Source: Schistosoma mansoni (Eukaryota; Platyhelminthes; Trematoda; Strigeidida; Schistosomatidae). From it: a stretch of DNA of 64,000 nucleotides. Where the stretch lies: positions 1 through 64,000 of the forward strand of contig NW_017386078.1 in NCBI RefSeq assembly GCF_000237925.1. The letters are read 5' to 3'. Both the position numbers and the translations under genes were made by a program. The notes below the pieces were generated by a model, which was not told where the DNA came from, searched no databases, and worked only from the letters and a program-made list of their open reading frames with translations. Each line of letters starts with the position of its first letter. The stretch's first letter is position 1. This document shows positions 32,701 through 43,132 of the stretch, piece after piece.

Positions 32701-35700
32701 ACCTCCTCTCCGCTTTTTCCAACCAGTCCCAGAGTCGGCAAATAATGCACGACGTGGAAGTCTCTGGGACGACATTCGTAGAACATGTCCAAGCCACCGA
32801 AGTCGGTGTTTCAAGATGGTGACACCAATTGAATTATCGTCTCTGCGCCCGAACACACGATGTCGAACCTCTGCATTACTAACATGGTGTTGCCACTGGA
32901 TGTCAGCAATCCGTCGGAGACAACGATGATCGAACACAGAGAGTCGTCTAACATCCTCAACTCGGAGAGGCCAGGTTTCACAAACATAGAGCAAAACTGC
33001 TCTCACCGACGCGTTGTAGATCCGACCTTTTACAGCCAGACTAACATCACGAAGGCGCCAAAGATGGCCCAGATTGGCATAAGCCGCTCTGGCTTTCGTT
33101 ATACATGCATGAATCTCATCACTCACGCCACCACCAGCACTTATGTAGCTACCTAGATACACGAACTTCTCAACTACTTCAATCTGCTCACCATCCAGGG
33201 TGAGTACAGGATGAGAATCCTGCCAATCTTGTAGGAGTACTTTGCACTTGGAGGGTGCAAAGCACATGCCGTACCTGCGGACACTGATTGCCAACTGATT
33301 AAGTGCGGATTGCATGCCTTGGGCATTATCGCACAGTAAGACAATATCATCCGCATACTCGAGGTCGAGAAGTCGTTCTCCAGGCAGCAGATCCACACCA
33401 CCATTACTTACATCCATCAGAGCTGTTTCCAGAATGTCATCGATGGCAAAGTTGAAGAGGAATGGTGAGATCGGGCAACCCTGCCTAACCCCACTGCTCG
33501 AATGGAACAAGGGAGAAAGGTGGTTGTATGCCCTCACTCTGCCTGAGGTGTTCGTATACAGGGCCTTAAAGATGTTAATGAACTTCTCAGGCACACCCTT
33601 CTTCAATAGACAATCCCAGAGAACAGTCCTGTCTAACGAATCGAAGGCAGCCCTGATATCAAGAAACACTACGATTGTTGGCCTGCGATAAGTATGACGG
33701 TGTTCTAACATTTGGAGGAGGGTGAAGATGTGATCAATGCATCCTCGACCAGAACGAAAACCAGCCTGCTCCTCGCGAGTCAATCGTTCTCGGGTTTTAA
33801 ACAACCTACGAAGAATGATAGAAGCCAATAGTTTGGACGCAATCGGAAGTAGACTTATCCCCCGATAGTTGTTACAGGAACAACGTGAACCCTTTTTAAA
33901 GATAGGGACGACTATTGACTCATTCCATGATGTTGGAACACTTTCTAGCTCCCAAACCTTTGCAAACAACATAGTCAGTTCCTTAGCCAGAAAGTCACCA
34001 CCATCTTTAAAAAGAGCTGGAGGTAAGTCATCTGGGCCCGGTGATTTGTAACGTTTCAAGAGTTGGAGTTCCTTGCGGACTTACGCCTCGTTTGGTGGAT
34101 CAGTCGTCACCGGCCATGGGGGGCAGGACAAACTGGTTGATGTTGCCGGAGCAGCAGGCCAGTTGAACTGCCCTTCGAAAAACTCCGCCCATCGTCCAAG
34201 ATGTCGAGAGATGTTAGTGATTGGCATCCCGTCATCCTCGTAGATTGTTTCACTCACACCAGACTTCTTGCTGCCAGTGGCTCGGATGAGTTAGAAGAGC
34301 TTCCGGCAGTTACCGGATGCAGCTGCTGCTTCCATCTCATTAGCACGCTCCGACCACCAGGCTTCTCGGTCCTTACGCAAGCTTTGCCCGATTTCACTAC
34401 GTAACAGCCTTCGTTTGTGGTCATACTCACGGTCACCCGGAGTAGACCGACGGGCTTCGATGAGTTGTAAGGAGCCAGAAGAAACCCAGTGCTTGTAAGC
34501 GGGACGTTTCGTGAAGCCGTAAGCGGCTTTACTCGCCATTTTCATGGCGTCGTGAAGATGCAACCAATGCTCATCTATACTTTTCGGTGGGATGGTAGCT
34601 AGCCTAGAAGCTAGCTCCACTCGATACTTACTTGCAACAGAAGTTGCAGCCAGTTTACTAACATTGATCCGTTGGTGGTGGTCGATCCTTCGGCCACTGA
34701 TAAGTAAGGTAAGATTGGCGCAGACCAGGGCATGATCAGACTCCAGATAGATACTCCAAAAGGAGCGGCAGTCTTGTACACAACCACGCCAGCGGTAGCT
34801 GATCGCGATGTGATCAATCTGAGTCCAGGCCTGAGTGCAGAGGGAGGACGCCAGGTGGCACACCGGCGATGACTGTGCCGGAAGTTAATGCTAGCCAGAA
34901 ACAGGTTGTGGTCTTTGCACAGTTGCAGCAAACGGTCCCCGTTATCTGTCCTGCGACCAACAAGTCCTCATCGGCCACCTAAACGACTCTCTTCTGTGCC
35001 TAGACGCCCGACCTGTGCATTCAAGTCTCCGGCTAGTACTACAATATCTGTCGAACGCGCTTTCTGGAGAAGAACTGTTAACTGGTGGTAAAACTCATCC
35101 TTGATTGCATCCGGGCTGCAATCTGTCGGGGCATAGGCGGAGATGACCAAAAGACACCGTTTCTCACGCCGGTTTCTTCTCACTTTGATGGAACTTTCTA
35201 ATCTAACAGCACATAACCGACTGTTAATGGGGATCCAATCGATTAGTGCTGCCTCAGCTCTAGCGCTTAGTGCAACACCAACGCCAGCAAGACCGGACGA
35301 AGATGCCACAGAGTCCCCGGATAAGCGCACGTGAAACAAGCTTTTCGAGGCGACAGATGGAGAGCGGATTTGTAGTACTTCACTAGAGTCTTGAATACGG
35401 GTCTCGGATAGACAGCAAACATCAATATTAAGACTTTCTAAAGACATAGCCAGCCCCATCTGTTGTCCGATCTGCATTAGTGTGCGAACGTTGAAGGAAG
35501 CCAGCTTGAACGGCGTACGTGGTTTCAGAAAGACTGCTTCAGTATTCGTAATCGGTGGAAGCATTCACTTTCAACCAGACAGTGACTGGAGATCGTTTAG
35601 ATAGGACAGAGTTTCCACCATGTGCGAGCTACTGCATAAGTTGGAAAGGAAGGATACACAATTTGGGAATAAAGAGAGTGAAAAAGCGACGTAGTAAACA

Positions 35701-38641
35701 ATAATGATAATAATAATAATGTAAATTGTCTTTCTTCTGTTAGGAACGAGAGCAGTGTAGTTAGTGTAGTGCGTCATTTCATGTCATTTGTGTGTGGGCT
35801 GTGATACTGCCCGGGTGCCCAAACTGAAGCAGGTGGTTTTCTTAGGGGAACACACCCGGAGCCTTTGACCTAAAGGTCTGATCCACAAGGCAGTGGAGCA
35901 TCGTGAGGAGATGCAGTCCCATGGTAGCCGGTGACCAACGGTTGGTTCTTACGCCATTTGTTCCTTCAGGATACTGGAGCCCATGTGCACCATTGGTTTG
36001 GAATCAGGGTTTTCCAACTCCCCTAGGTGGACCCTCCGTGTCCACCAACCCGGTTAAAGCGCCGGACATTCGCTTTTCGTCCTCTCACTTTCGTAAGCAA
36101 CACCCCCGCCACGAGAAGGTAGTGAGTATGACTTCCCTGGCAGAGGCTATATATTCTCTGGTCATGTGAGAGCATTTCGAGAGGGAGAGCGGACTCTCCT
36201 CACTCTCGGTCGTACCAGGGCATTTGGGGGCAAAACTATGCAAGAAAGTAAAATACCTACCTGTTTTCCTAGGTGATAACCTCCGTAAGAGAATGATAAA
36301 GCTTACATTAGGAAAACTGACCCTGTTCTTTTAAACTCTTACATTTGTTTTGAAAAATAACAGTAAGGATTTCGATTTCTATGAAGATCTTGGTGAAATT
36401 GAAATGTTCCGTTCTACTAACAAAGATTATTTGAACTCTGGATATGATCGTGGTCATCTGGCTGCTGCAGGAAATCATCGCACTAGCCATTCAGCTATGG
36501 GACAGACTTTTATATTAAGCAATATTGCACCTCAAGTAGGTATTAATATTGGAGCTTAGTTTAATTTTTTTCTTTTTTTTCGAGAATTTTAAAACAAAGC
36601 ATTAATTTATTAACCATCTACACATTACAGAAAGAGTCTGTGTCTCAGGTTAAACCTACGCACTTCATAGAAAGTTCCCGAAAGCTTGTAGTGGCTGGCA
36701 CCATGTCAAGCCCATCTAGGTTATTCTGGCTTCTGGACACCAATTTATTCATTTTTGTCAAGCCACATTCCGACCATGTCAATTATTAGCTTGTTAACCC
36801 TGACTTTTTATATGATCGTATGTGTGTTAGTTGCTCACCCTATTCATTACGTGTCTGTAACTTATTTTTATCTGAATATAAATATTGAGTCATGCTTGAT
36901 CAAAACGAGTCGGCTCCCCTGTCTTCTGCGCTGCCCTCCACTTTGTTTTGCTTCTTTTCCTTCACTTCGTTTCTCTAATTGTCTGTCTGGATCAATGAGT
37001 GTGCGAAATATACTTATTCGAAATTCATTCTCGTATTTGACTTATACCGTTATTCTCTAATCAAGTCGATAAAAATATACGACGATTGGCGGCATGTATA
37101 TTTTAATAACAAGCATCATAAGATCTAACTGGAGTCAGATATAGGGTCACCAAAAGCTGTTTTTAAAAAGTACAAATGAGAAATATACAGGTGAATAAGT
37201 AATTCTCTCAAAAATACAAGTAAATTACGAAACGGTAATCATTTACCATCTTTAGGTGGTTATCACTCATTGATCTATCAATTTTATCGTTTACATACTG
37301 ATTGAGAGGATTAGTGATAAACGATCGTCTTCTGGTACTCTTAGTATCGTTAAGTTGATTTTATGTTTCCAGTAGTATATGACAAAGCTTTCTAATAGAC
37401 GATGTTTGTTCACGTATGGATTGTTTCACTTTTAATCCAGGTTGGGTATGGTTTCAATCGGCATGGTTGGAATAGCCTAGAAAAGTATATCCGTGCGGTT
37501 GCAAGAAAGTCACACAATATGGTTGTTATTACAGGACCATTGTTTCTACCCCAGTAAGTAATTTGATTACATTTTAATGTCTGACTACTCAGCTTACTTT
37601 TCATAATAAGAATTATATATATATAGTAATTTTAATTAAATCTGGAATGTATCTAGACGTATCAAGCAATTTAGTTAACCCTGGCAAAACTCATCGATTT
37701 TATTCAATCTCAGGTTGTAGATTACTAATTATTTTTTGTGTTGAACTGGATCTTGACATCAATCGATCTTGAGATTGCTGAATGCAGAAGAACAAGCTGT
37801 ATAACTGACAATTTCGATTGAATCATTTCATAATTCAGGCCACTGATTAGTAGCTGTTTTCGTTTAGGAATCTAAGGTTTCTTTTGCTAAATAATGTAAA
37901 GGTACATAGATATTGACTTTTTATTGAAATTCAATGTCTGTAACTTAGCAAAGGTTCATGTACTCGACTTATAGCCATACCTTTCATGTGGTAAGGAAGA
38001 ATAATGGCACCCTGACTACTCAAAATGAAGGTGAGTTCAATCATTGCACCAGTTAATGCTATTAAAATGATGAAACTATACTATACTGACAACTTTGAAC
38101 AACTCTGAAAATGACTTAGTTATTAACCAATCAGAGTGCAGTTGATATAATTGTGTACTTTATTACAAAGAAGAAGATATACATACCTCTTACGTGATCA
38201 GTATACCTACTAAGGCTCGCAATAAGTTCAAGAGTTCTTATCTCGAACACTAATGGTTTGTCAGTATATCAGTCTTATTATACCCATCAATTCATCATTC
38301 CACAAGTGCAATATTAAACATAATTTTCTATTTGGTCTGTCCAATGTATATCTCTAATCGTTTTGTTAATTAAAACTATTTTTCAATACTATTTCAGAAA
38401 TGTAAATGGCAAGAAAATAGTGACTTATGAAGTAATTGGTAACAATAATATTGCAGTTCCAACTCATTTCTTCAAAGTGGCAGCTATTCAAGATAAACCA
38501 AACGGGGAATGGCATAAAGTAGCTTGGGTAATGCCAAATATTCGTTTACCGGAACAAATAAAAGTGGATGGTTTTAAAGTTCCTGTTGAAAGTGTTGAAA
38601 GTGCCTCAGGTTGGAAATTTTTCCCTAAACTTAAATCTTAG
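29742..38641 (+). CDS. ENDOG: Endonuclease G, mitochondrial DNA/RNA non-specific nuclease (four exons, 298 aa)
   Basis: The exons are 29742-30109, 36364-36535, 37441-37553 and 38398-38641. All introns are GT-AG and the 897 nt keep one frame to TAA. The first ~40 residues are basic and amphipathic and then hydrophobic, fitting a mitochondrial targeting or anchor sequence. The nuclease domain has the signature SGYDRGHLAAAGNH, with DRGH at residues 151-154 and catalytic His154. The Mg-binding Asn is N176 in LSNIAPQ. Other family blocks are ITGPLFLPQ, VIGNNNIAVPTHFFKV and a C-terminal SASGWKFFPKL. Length and block order match animal ENDOG (about 297 aa). Family members are mitochondrial intermembrane-space nucleases, released in apoptosis and active in mtDNA turnover. 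Intron 1 (6.25 kb) holds an antisense RTE LINE ending about 120 bp before exon 2. No clear AATAAA follows the stop closely. Very sure of identity. Confidence 0.95.
30325..30645 (-). mobile_element. RTE-like LINE 3' fragment in endonuclease G intron 1
   Basis: An inverted copy of the SR2-type 3' end: cgcctgttactcc, then the complement of the C-terminal ORF (readable as a degraded version of the W-K-I-D-R-T-H...R-R-P-R-E-H region) up to 'ggatccg'. It is 5'-truncated, with stops in the coding part. Confidence 0.75.
30646..32339. other. Intron 1 sequence of endonuclease G without recognised elements
   Basis: AT-rich, with short ORFs only (for example 30963-31157) that show no family features. 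I see no repeat shared with the rest of the window. Confidence 0.45.
32515..34059 (-). pseudogene. LINE reverse transcriptase domain ORF (514 aa)
   Basis: The longest open frame of the window. The fingers begin YKSPGPDDLPPALFK (residue 4). Motif A is VFLDIRAAFD (131-140) with catalytic Asp. Motif B is GVRQGCPISPF (190-200) and motif C is YADD (235-238). The thumb and C-terminal region include the LRWLGHVLRM block near residue 415, common in RTE and CR1 enzymes. All three catalytic aspartates are kept, but the ORF is cut off from its endonuclease by stops and a frameshift, so this copy cannot make the full enzyme. Confidence 0.85.
34968..35564 (-). pseudogene. LINE endonuclease domain ORF (198 aa)
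   Basis: The N-terminal APE-like endonuclease of the same element, starting at ATG 35564. The metal- and phosphate-binding motifs N25, E54, Y144 and GDLN (179-182) are present. The frame stops in TGA where the parent should continue with a Gly-Arg-rich turn into the SDH-containing C-terminal part. That part lies in another frame in 34863-34291. The first-strand nicking function of the domain is established for RTE elements. Confidence 0.8.
35565..36240 (-). promoter_or_regulatory. 5' leader of the RTE LINE
   Basis: A distinctly GC-richer block between the endonuclease ORF and the intron sequence. It contains an inverted repeat (gagagggagagcgga/ctctcctcactctc, about 36180-36215) and ends at gcatttgggggc. 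It probably contains the element's internal promoter, by analogy with other LINEs. This role is inferred. Confidence 0.5.
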
Positions 38642-40708
38642 CAAAACTGTTGAAAGTCTGTACTTATATACCTCACATTTATGTGTTTTTTAGTTGGTAT
38701 TTATAATTTTCTTTTTCCTTGAGACATTTTATATGGAATTATACTTTCTTACTCAAATACTTGTTTTATTCTTTTAACTGAAATTATCCGGGACATGAAA
38801 TTATTTATTACGCAGGATTAATGAATAAGGTTTGTGACTAATTGGTAAAGTCGATAGTAAGAAAGCCATACAATCTGTCTATTCTGAGAATTATTCCTAT
38901 ATTGTATTCATTGAACACAGACAATTCCTTATACTCTTGTAAGCCAAAGTTGGTTGAGAATTCAAATATTGTTCAAAAGATTTGTAGGAAAGATTAAATT
39001 CTACTGATCGCTCTTGCATGTGCATATGTTGACAATACTCTTAAAACCAAGGCAATTAATCGACATATTAAAAAAGTAACAAACCTATGAGGGAGAAACA
39101 TCTTCGACCCCAGTAGTAGAAAAATCAAGAATTCTCTTGGGTGAAATTCTATAGGAAAAGCTATAGTTCAATTTTAAAAATGGCAAGTAACAACGGTTTT
39201 ATGGGATCTGGATACCACAAAAAGAAAGTATGTGAGTCTTATGCAAACAAGAAATAACCTTATTCAAATTACCATGTGCAATAGTACCAGGTAATAATAC
39301 AAAGAAATGAAACAAATATTTGGTATAAACAGACAAGTCTAATAATGTTAATATATACTATATAGACTTGTGTTGATTTAGAAAGGGTTGTTTATTGTCT
39401 GGTAAAAAGATGTACATACATATATTTTTGTTCATTTTGTGAAATAGTTTATTCTTTGACCTTGATAATATATAATGAGACTGCTAATTTGCTACTTTTG
39501 TGGCGGTATTTTTTGTTAGAAAACACCTTAAATATTAAAACTTTGTATTTTGTAAGAAACTGATAAGTTACTAATATATAGACGTTTTTTCGATCACAGT
39601 TGACATAATTATGCAGAGTACCATGAACTTATTACGTACAATCTGATCGTTACTTCCGTTTTCAGAACAAATTAGGACTCTGATTAATTTAACAAACTAT
39701 CTTTATGCTACTTATAAGTAGCGTAAATAGATTGGCTCAGTAATCAGTAAAACAATTTCAGGTCATCGATATACGTTTCTTTTTTAGTTGCATAAATGCA
39801 AATTTATATACCACTGGTAATAAGCTCATTAAAATGCCTCTTCTAACAAACAGTTCATTTGAAAATCTAATATTTATTAAAATAGTGCTAATTTATTTAA
39901 CATAGATGAGAGAAATTAGATCTTCACCAAGTCTGTGCAGTTTCTTAATCTGCGCTGATGTAAGTGTATTTAACACTCATTTAAAGGATCTTCTATCTCA
40001 CAAAGGTATAAACGGGTATTAAAATCCTAAGGACAATAATATCGCTAAATGAATTTATATATGACTAATTATAATAACCAAATCCTAATATTTACCGATG
40101 AGACCTCAAAAGGCAAAGTTTATTTCAATGTATTTATCAACCATTATTGTTAAAGCTTATTTCTAAATGTATCCTACCTGATACGACGCAATATTTAGAA
40201 TTCTATTTTGATTATGTTAAAGTATTACCAAACTAATTAATGTTTACGAGCTACTTAACATAACTATGGTGAGATGTGCTCTCGGTTTGTTTGTTTTTTC
40301 TAATGAGGTCTCTATCAGTTGAATCAAAAATATATAATAAGATACTAGTATTAGATAAACACACTATACAAATATAAAACCCTGAATTATGCAATTAAAA
40401 TTGATTGAATAAGACTTCCACTTACGCATAATGTGTAGATATAATTAATTCTTGCAAAAATACCCCTAGTTTCCTAGATAAAACAATAGAAAATATGAAA
40501 TGTAAGAAGAAAACCTTTAGGAGTTTTTTTTTCATTCCAAGGATTTTCGAAGTTCATGAGAATGTAGGCTATTACTATTATTATTTTTCAATTAACGAAT
40601 GCTATCGCAATCGGATTAGTCATAATTTCTATTTCATCAAAACAAAATGGAATTATGTAGCACCTAATTTTTTATGATTTTAAAATTTTTTTTTAACATT
40701 TATAATAT
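38642..40708. other. AT-rich intergenic stretch downstream of endonuclease G
   Basis: No gene-like ORF or repeat family of this window is seen. It contains the 3' UTR of endonuclease G, whose end I cannot place. Confidence 0.4.
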
Positions 40709-41083
40709 ATAGTTGAAAGCATGATTTAGTTGAAGCTAGACCACCAAGGAAAACCTGGAAGCACTGGACGGCCATTTCGTTCCATTGTGGGACTCGTCAG
40801 CAGTGCGCATCCATGATCACGCCTCGCGAGATTCGAACCCAGGACCTATCAGTCTCGTGTGCGAGCGCTTAATCACTAGACCATTGAGAAGGCTTCCGAT
40901 GGTGTTAATGTCTAACTTCTACCAATCTAAGCGAGACTGGCAGGTCCTCGGTTCGAATCTCGCGAGGCGTGATCATGGATGCGCACTGCTGAGGAGTCCC
41001 ACAATAGAACGAGATGGCCGTCCAGTGCTTCCAGGTTTTCTCTGGTGGTCTAGCTTCAATTGACTCATGATTTCACCTATGAA
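40709..41083. repeat. Family A hammerhead SINE, fullest inverted-arm copy
   Basis: The left arm (40709-40925) is antisense: tip, ribozyme, B-box (gattcgaaccc), A-box complement (cgcttaatcactagacca) and the leader complement (gttaatgtctaacttc). The right arm (40930-41083) is sense: tRNA-like B-box (cggttcgaatctcg), ribozyme, and tail ending tgactcatgatttc. The two arms are near-perfect reverse complements over about 150 bp. The right hammerhead has GAGA in place of GAAA; the left one is near-intact. Confidence 0.85.
40761..40806 (-). ncRNA. Type I hammerhead motif (family A), near-intact
   Basis: On the minus strand, stem I gcactg/cagtgc (40801-40806 with 40761-40766) is a perfect six pairs. 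The core CTGACGA is the complement of 40794-40800. GAAA is the complement of 40775-40778 and the cleavage triplet is GUC. Stem II has one C-A mismatch and stem III starts with a U-G wobble. All invariant core bases are kept. Confidence 0.7.
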
Positions 41084-41570
41084 CTCATTTTTACAAATTC
41101 TTGATAAATTAATAAAGTTTACAATAAATCATCAACTTGAAATTCAAAAATACTGGAAAAAGAATATACACATTTTGATATAATATTCAGTAATAAACTT
41201 TTAATCAAGAGGAGTAAAATTTCTGAAACGAAAAAATTACACATTATACAGCTGGCGTACTTAGAAAAAATTCTCCAGATTGATGTTATTACGTTGTCTA
41301 CTTTTGTAATGTATTCGGTTAATGAAAGCACTCTTTTTTTCTTCTCATTAAAATATCCCATCATAGATTAAAATTAGTTAGAAAATTATTAAAACACAAA
41401 AAAGAATTAAATTGCTGCTTTGTTTTAGTACTAAATTCTTCAGTAGTTTATTTCGTGAACTGTGAATAGAACTGAGCGTAGAATTTTCACATCTTGTAAT
41501 GTATACTTTACTGATGTTGATTGGACTAATCCCATCTTACCTTATCTATGAACACTAAAATAGTTTAGCT
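41084..41570. other. AT-rich intergenic stretch
   Basis: One 81-codon minus-strand ORF (41364-41119) has low-complexity hydrophobic sequence and no motif. Nothing else is seen. Confidence 0.4.
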
Positions 41571-41582
41571 ATTATAATGTTT

Positions 41583-41712
41583 AAACTCCGCCTGTAGCTC
41601 CTCCGGGGGCTACTGCCGGTCCCAAGCCCGGATAAAGGAGGAGAGTTGGGCTTGGGATTAGTGACTCTATCCCGTAGAAAAACTAACTCGCTAAAGAAAA
41701 CTCTTACCAGAA
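41583..41712 (+). repeat. 130-bp GC-rich structured retroposon (family D), copy 1
   Basis: Starts aaactccgcctgtagctcc and ends cttaccagaa. It is flanked by attataatgttt (41571-41582) and attataacgttt (41713-41724), a 12-bp target duplication with one mismatch. It can form a stem ctcctccggg/cccgg..aggaggag. The enclosed tcccaagccc is exactly complementary to gggcttggga downstream, so an H-type pseudoknot is possible. There is no A/B box and no A-tail. A second copy lies at 62442-62570. Confidence 0.7.
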
Positions 41713-41724
41713 ATTATAACGTTT

Positions 41725-42075
41725 CAGATCTTTTATTTTTTTATACATGTAACATGTTAGAAATAATATTTTGAAAGACAATCTTAAATTGATTAACTTA
41801 CTAAAAACAAAAAAAACAAAATCACACAATTAGTTACGTAGTTAAACATAATCAATAAATAAATTCATTTAATGTATACAAAGCATTTCATGAATTGTCA
41901 TGTTTAGATATGTAGATTTAAAAGGGGAAGATATTTTCATTAAATTCTTTATGTTTTATGACTCAAAAAAAAGTTAATTTGACAATTAGCAAAACCATTT
42001 TTTTATTGCTTTGTTTAAGTGAAATCAAAATATTTTTTAGATGTTTATATTCATTAATATGAACTATTTTTTGAG
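41725..42075. other. AT-rich spacer
   Basis: No feature supported. Confidence 0.4.
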
Positions 42076-42080
42076 TATCA

Positions 42081-42455
42081 CTTCAAGAGATATTTCCTGG
42101 AGTTCTAGTGAGAAGCAGTGACCAGTTGAGTTCAAACCACGTCTGTTGTGTGATAGGAACTCACTAAAGACAATCAGTGAACGGTTGCTCAACTTCGTGG
42201 ATTGGTTGAAGTTAGACATTAACACTATCGAATGCCGGCTTAGTGGTCTATGGGTTAAATGCTCTGGCGCGAGACTGGTAGGTCCTGGGCTCGAATCTCG
42301 CGAGGTGGGATCATGGATGCGCACTGCTGAGGCGTCCCACAATAGTATGAAACGGCCGTCGAGTGCTCCCAGGTTTTCCATGGTGATCTAGCTTCAATTG
42401 ACTCATGATTTCAACCATGAAAATACTGAAATCTCCACAAAAAACCCCTTCTGAT
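42081..42455 (+). repeat. Family A hammerhead SINE, full-length single-orientation copy
   Basis: The most informative plus-strand copy. It has a leader (cttcaagagatatttcctgg...gttgaagttagacattaaca), tRNA-like A-box (agtggtctatgggttaaatg) and B-box (gggctcgaatctcg), the hammerhead, and a tail ending atctccacaaaaaacccctt. The sequence tatcacttca flanks it on both sides (42076-42085 and 42456-42465), with a few bases shared with the leader, so the target duplication is 5-10 bp. The hammerhead reads CTGAGGC, so A9 is C, and stem II is damaged. It is inactive. Confidence 0.8.
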
Positions 42456-42610
42456 TATCACTTCATATTAAATGTTCATACATCTATTATATAGTCTCAT
42501 TTTTATTAGGTTTGTACTTCTATTTAACGGTGGTTATTACTGATGTTGAATGAATGTTTCTATGGTAATTGAATTCGAATGAATGATTTGTGTAATTGTG
42601 ATTCTACTTA

Positions 42611-43127
42611 TGTTATATCCCGTGGAGAATTATAAATGGTAACTCTGAGGGCTATTTATGGACCAATGTGATATGTATATTTCCTATTGTATAATTTTTA
42701 AGTAACTAAACTATTCATATTCGTGTCCCTCTTATTATAAGCTTTATTTTGACCTATAGACCATTATGATACGATTTCCCATTCTTGAGTTATCCCCAGT
42801 CCATTAATTACTGTTCCCCTATTCACAGCCACATTTGGCTAAATCTCGTACAAATGTTATTTTCTATTTTATGGTACGATGTAGTCAGTTTGTTTGGTAC
42901 ATAAACCCAGTATGTTTGAGAATAATGATTCATATTGCAGAGACTGTTATTGGTGTTCTGGACTTAACTGACTGGGCTAGGCAGATAGCAGGACTGATAA
43001 GTAGTCAAGACTGCTCATACGGCTTTTGTGTATCATTGCTCAGATCGACAATTCACTGCTCTCTGATAGGCGGTCTTATAACGTCATATATATCAACTGG
43101 ACACGTACGCATCCAATCGATATAACA
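42611..43127. mobile_element. Solo LTR (517 bp) with 5-bp target duplication
   Basis: Starts TGTTATATC and ends GATATAACA (a 9-bp inverted repeat with TG...CA ends). It is flanked on both sides by ACTTA (42606-42610 and 43128-43132). This is the signature of an LTR retrotransposon reduced to one LTR by recombination. Five-base duplications suit BEL/Pao or Gypsy elements; the family cannot be fixed because no internal part is present. The perfect duplication suggests a moderate age. Confidence 0.8.
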
Positions 43128-43132
43128 ACTTA

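Larger units (their letters stand above)
32340..36240 (-). mobile_element. RTE-type LINE (Perere-3/SR3-like), nearly full length, inactivated
   Basis: About 3.9 kb, antisense to the host gene. The 5' part (36240-35570) is a GC-rich leader. An apurinic-type endonuclease follows (35564-34968) with FNVRTL at residue 24, SETR at 53, SAYAPTD at 142 and GDLN at 179. The linker (34863-34291) includes the WTQIDHIAIS block. The reverse transcriptase (34059-32515) has FLDIRAAFDSLD, GVRQG at 190 and YADD at 235-238. The 3' UTR ends in an (aataa)n tail near 32348-32370. The frame is broken by a TGA at 34970-34968, a frameshift near 34820, and TAA codons at 34293-34291 and 34083-34081. The domain order, single ORF and simple-repeat tail fit the RTE clade. 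I did not find a target duplication. Confidence 0.85.

Noticed and set aside
32517-35334. Plus-strand ORFs opposite the RTE LINE
   Set aside because: Antisense shadows of the endonuclease and reverse-transcriptase frames.
40785-41063. ORFs within hammerhead SINEs (also at 7864-8206, 12869-13057, 42064-42391, 57628-57885)
   Set aside because: They recur with the SINE in any frame and contain its B-box and ribozyme sequence; they are not proteins.
42835-43125. 96-codon ORF with Trp and Cys residues
   Set aside because: It lies wholly inside the solo LTR 42611-43127 and ends at its right edge.
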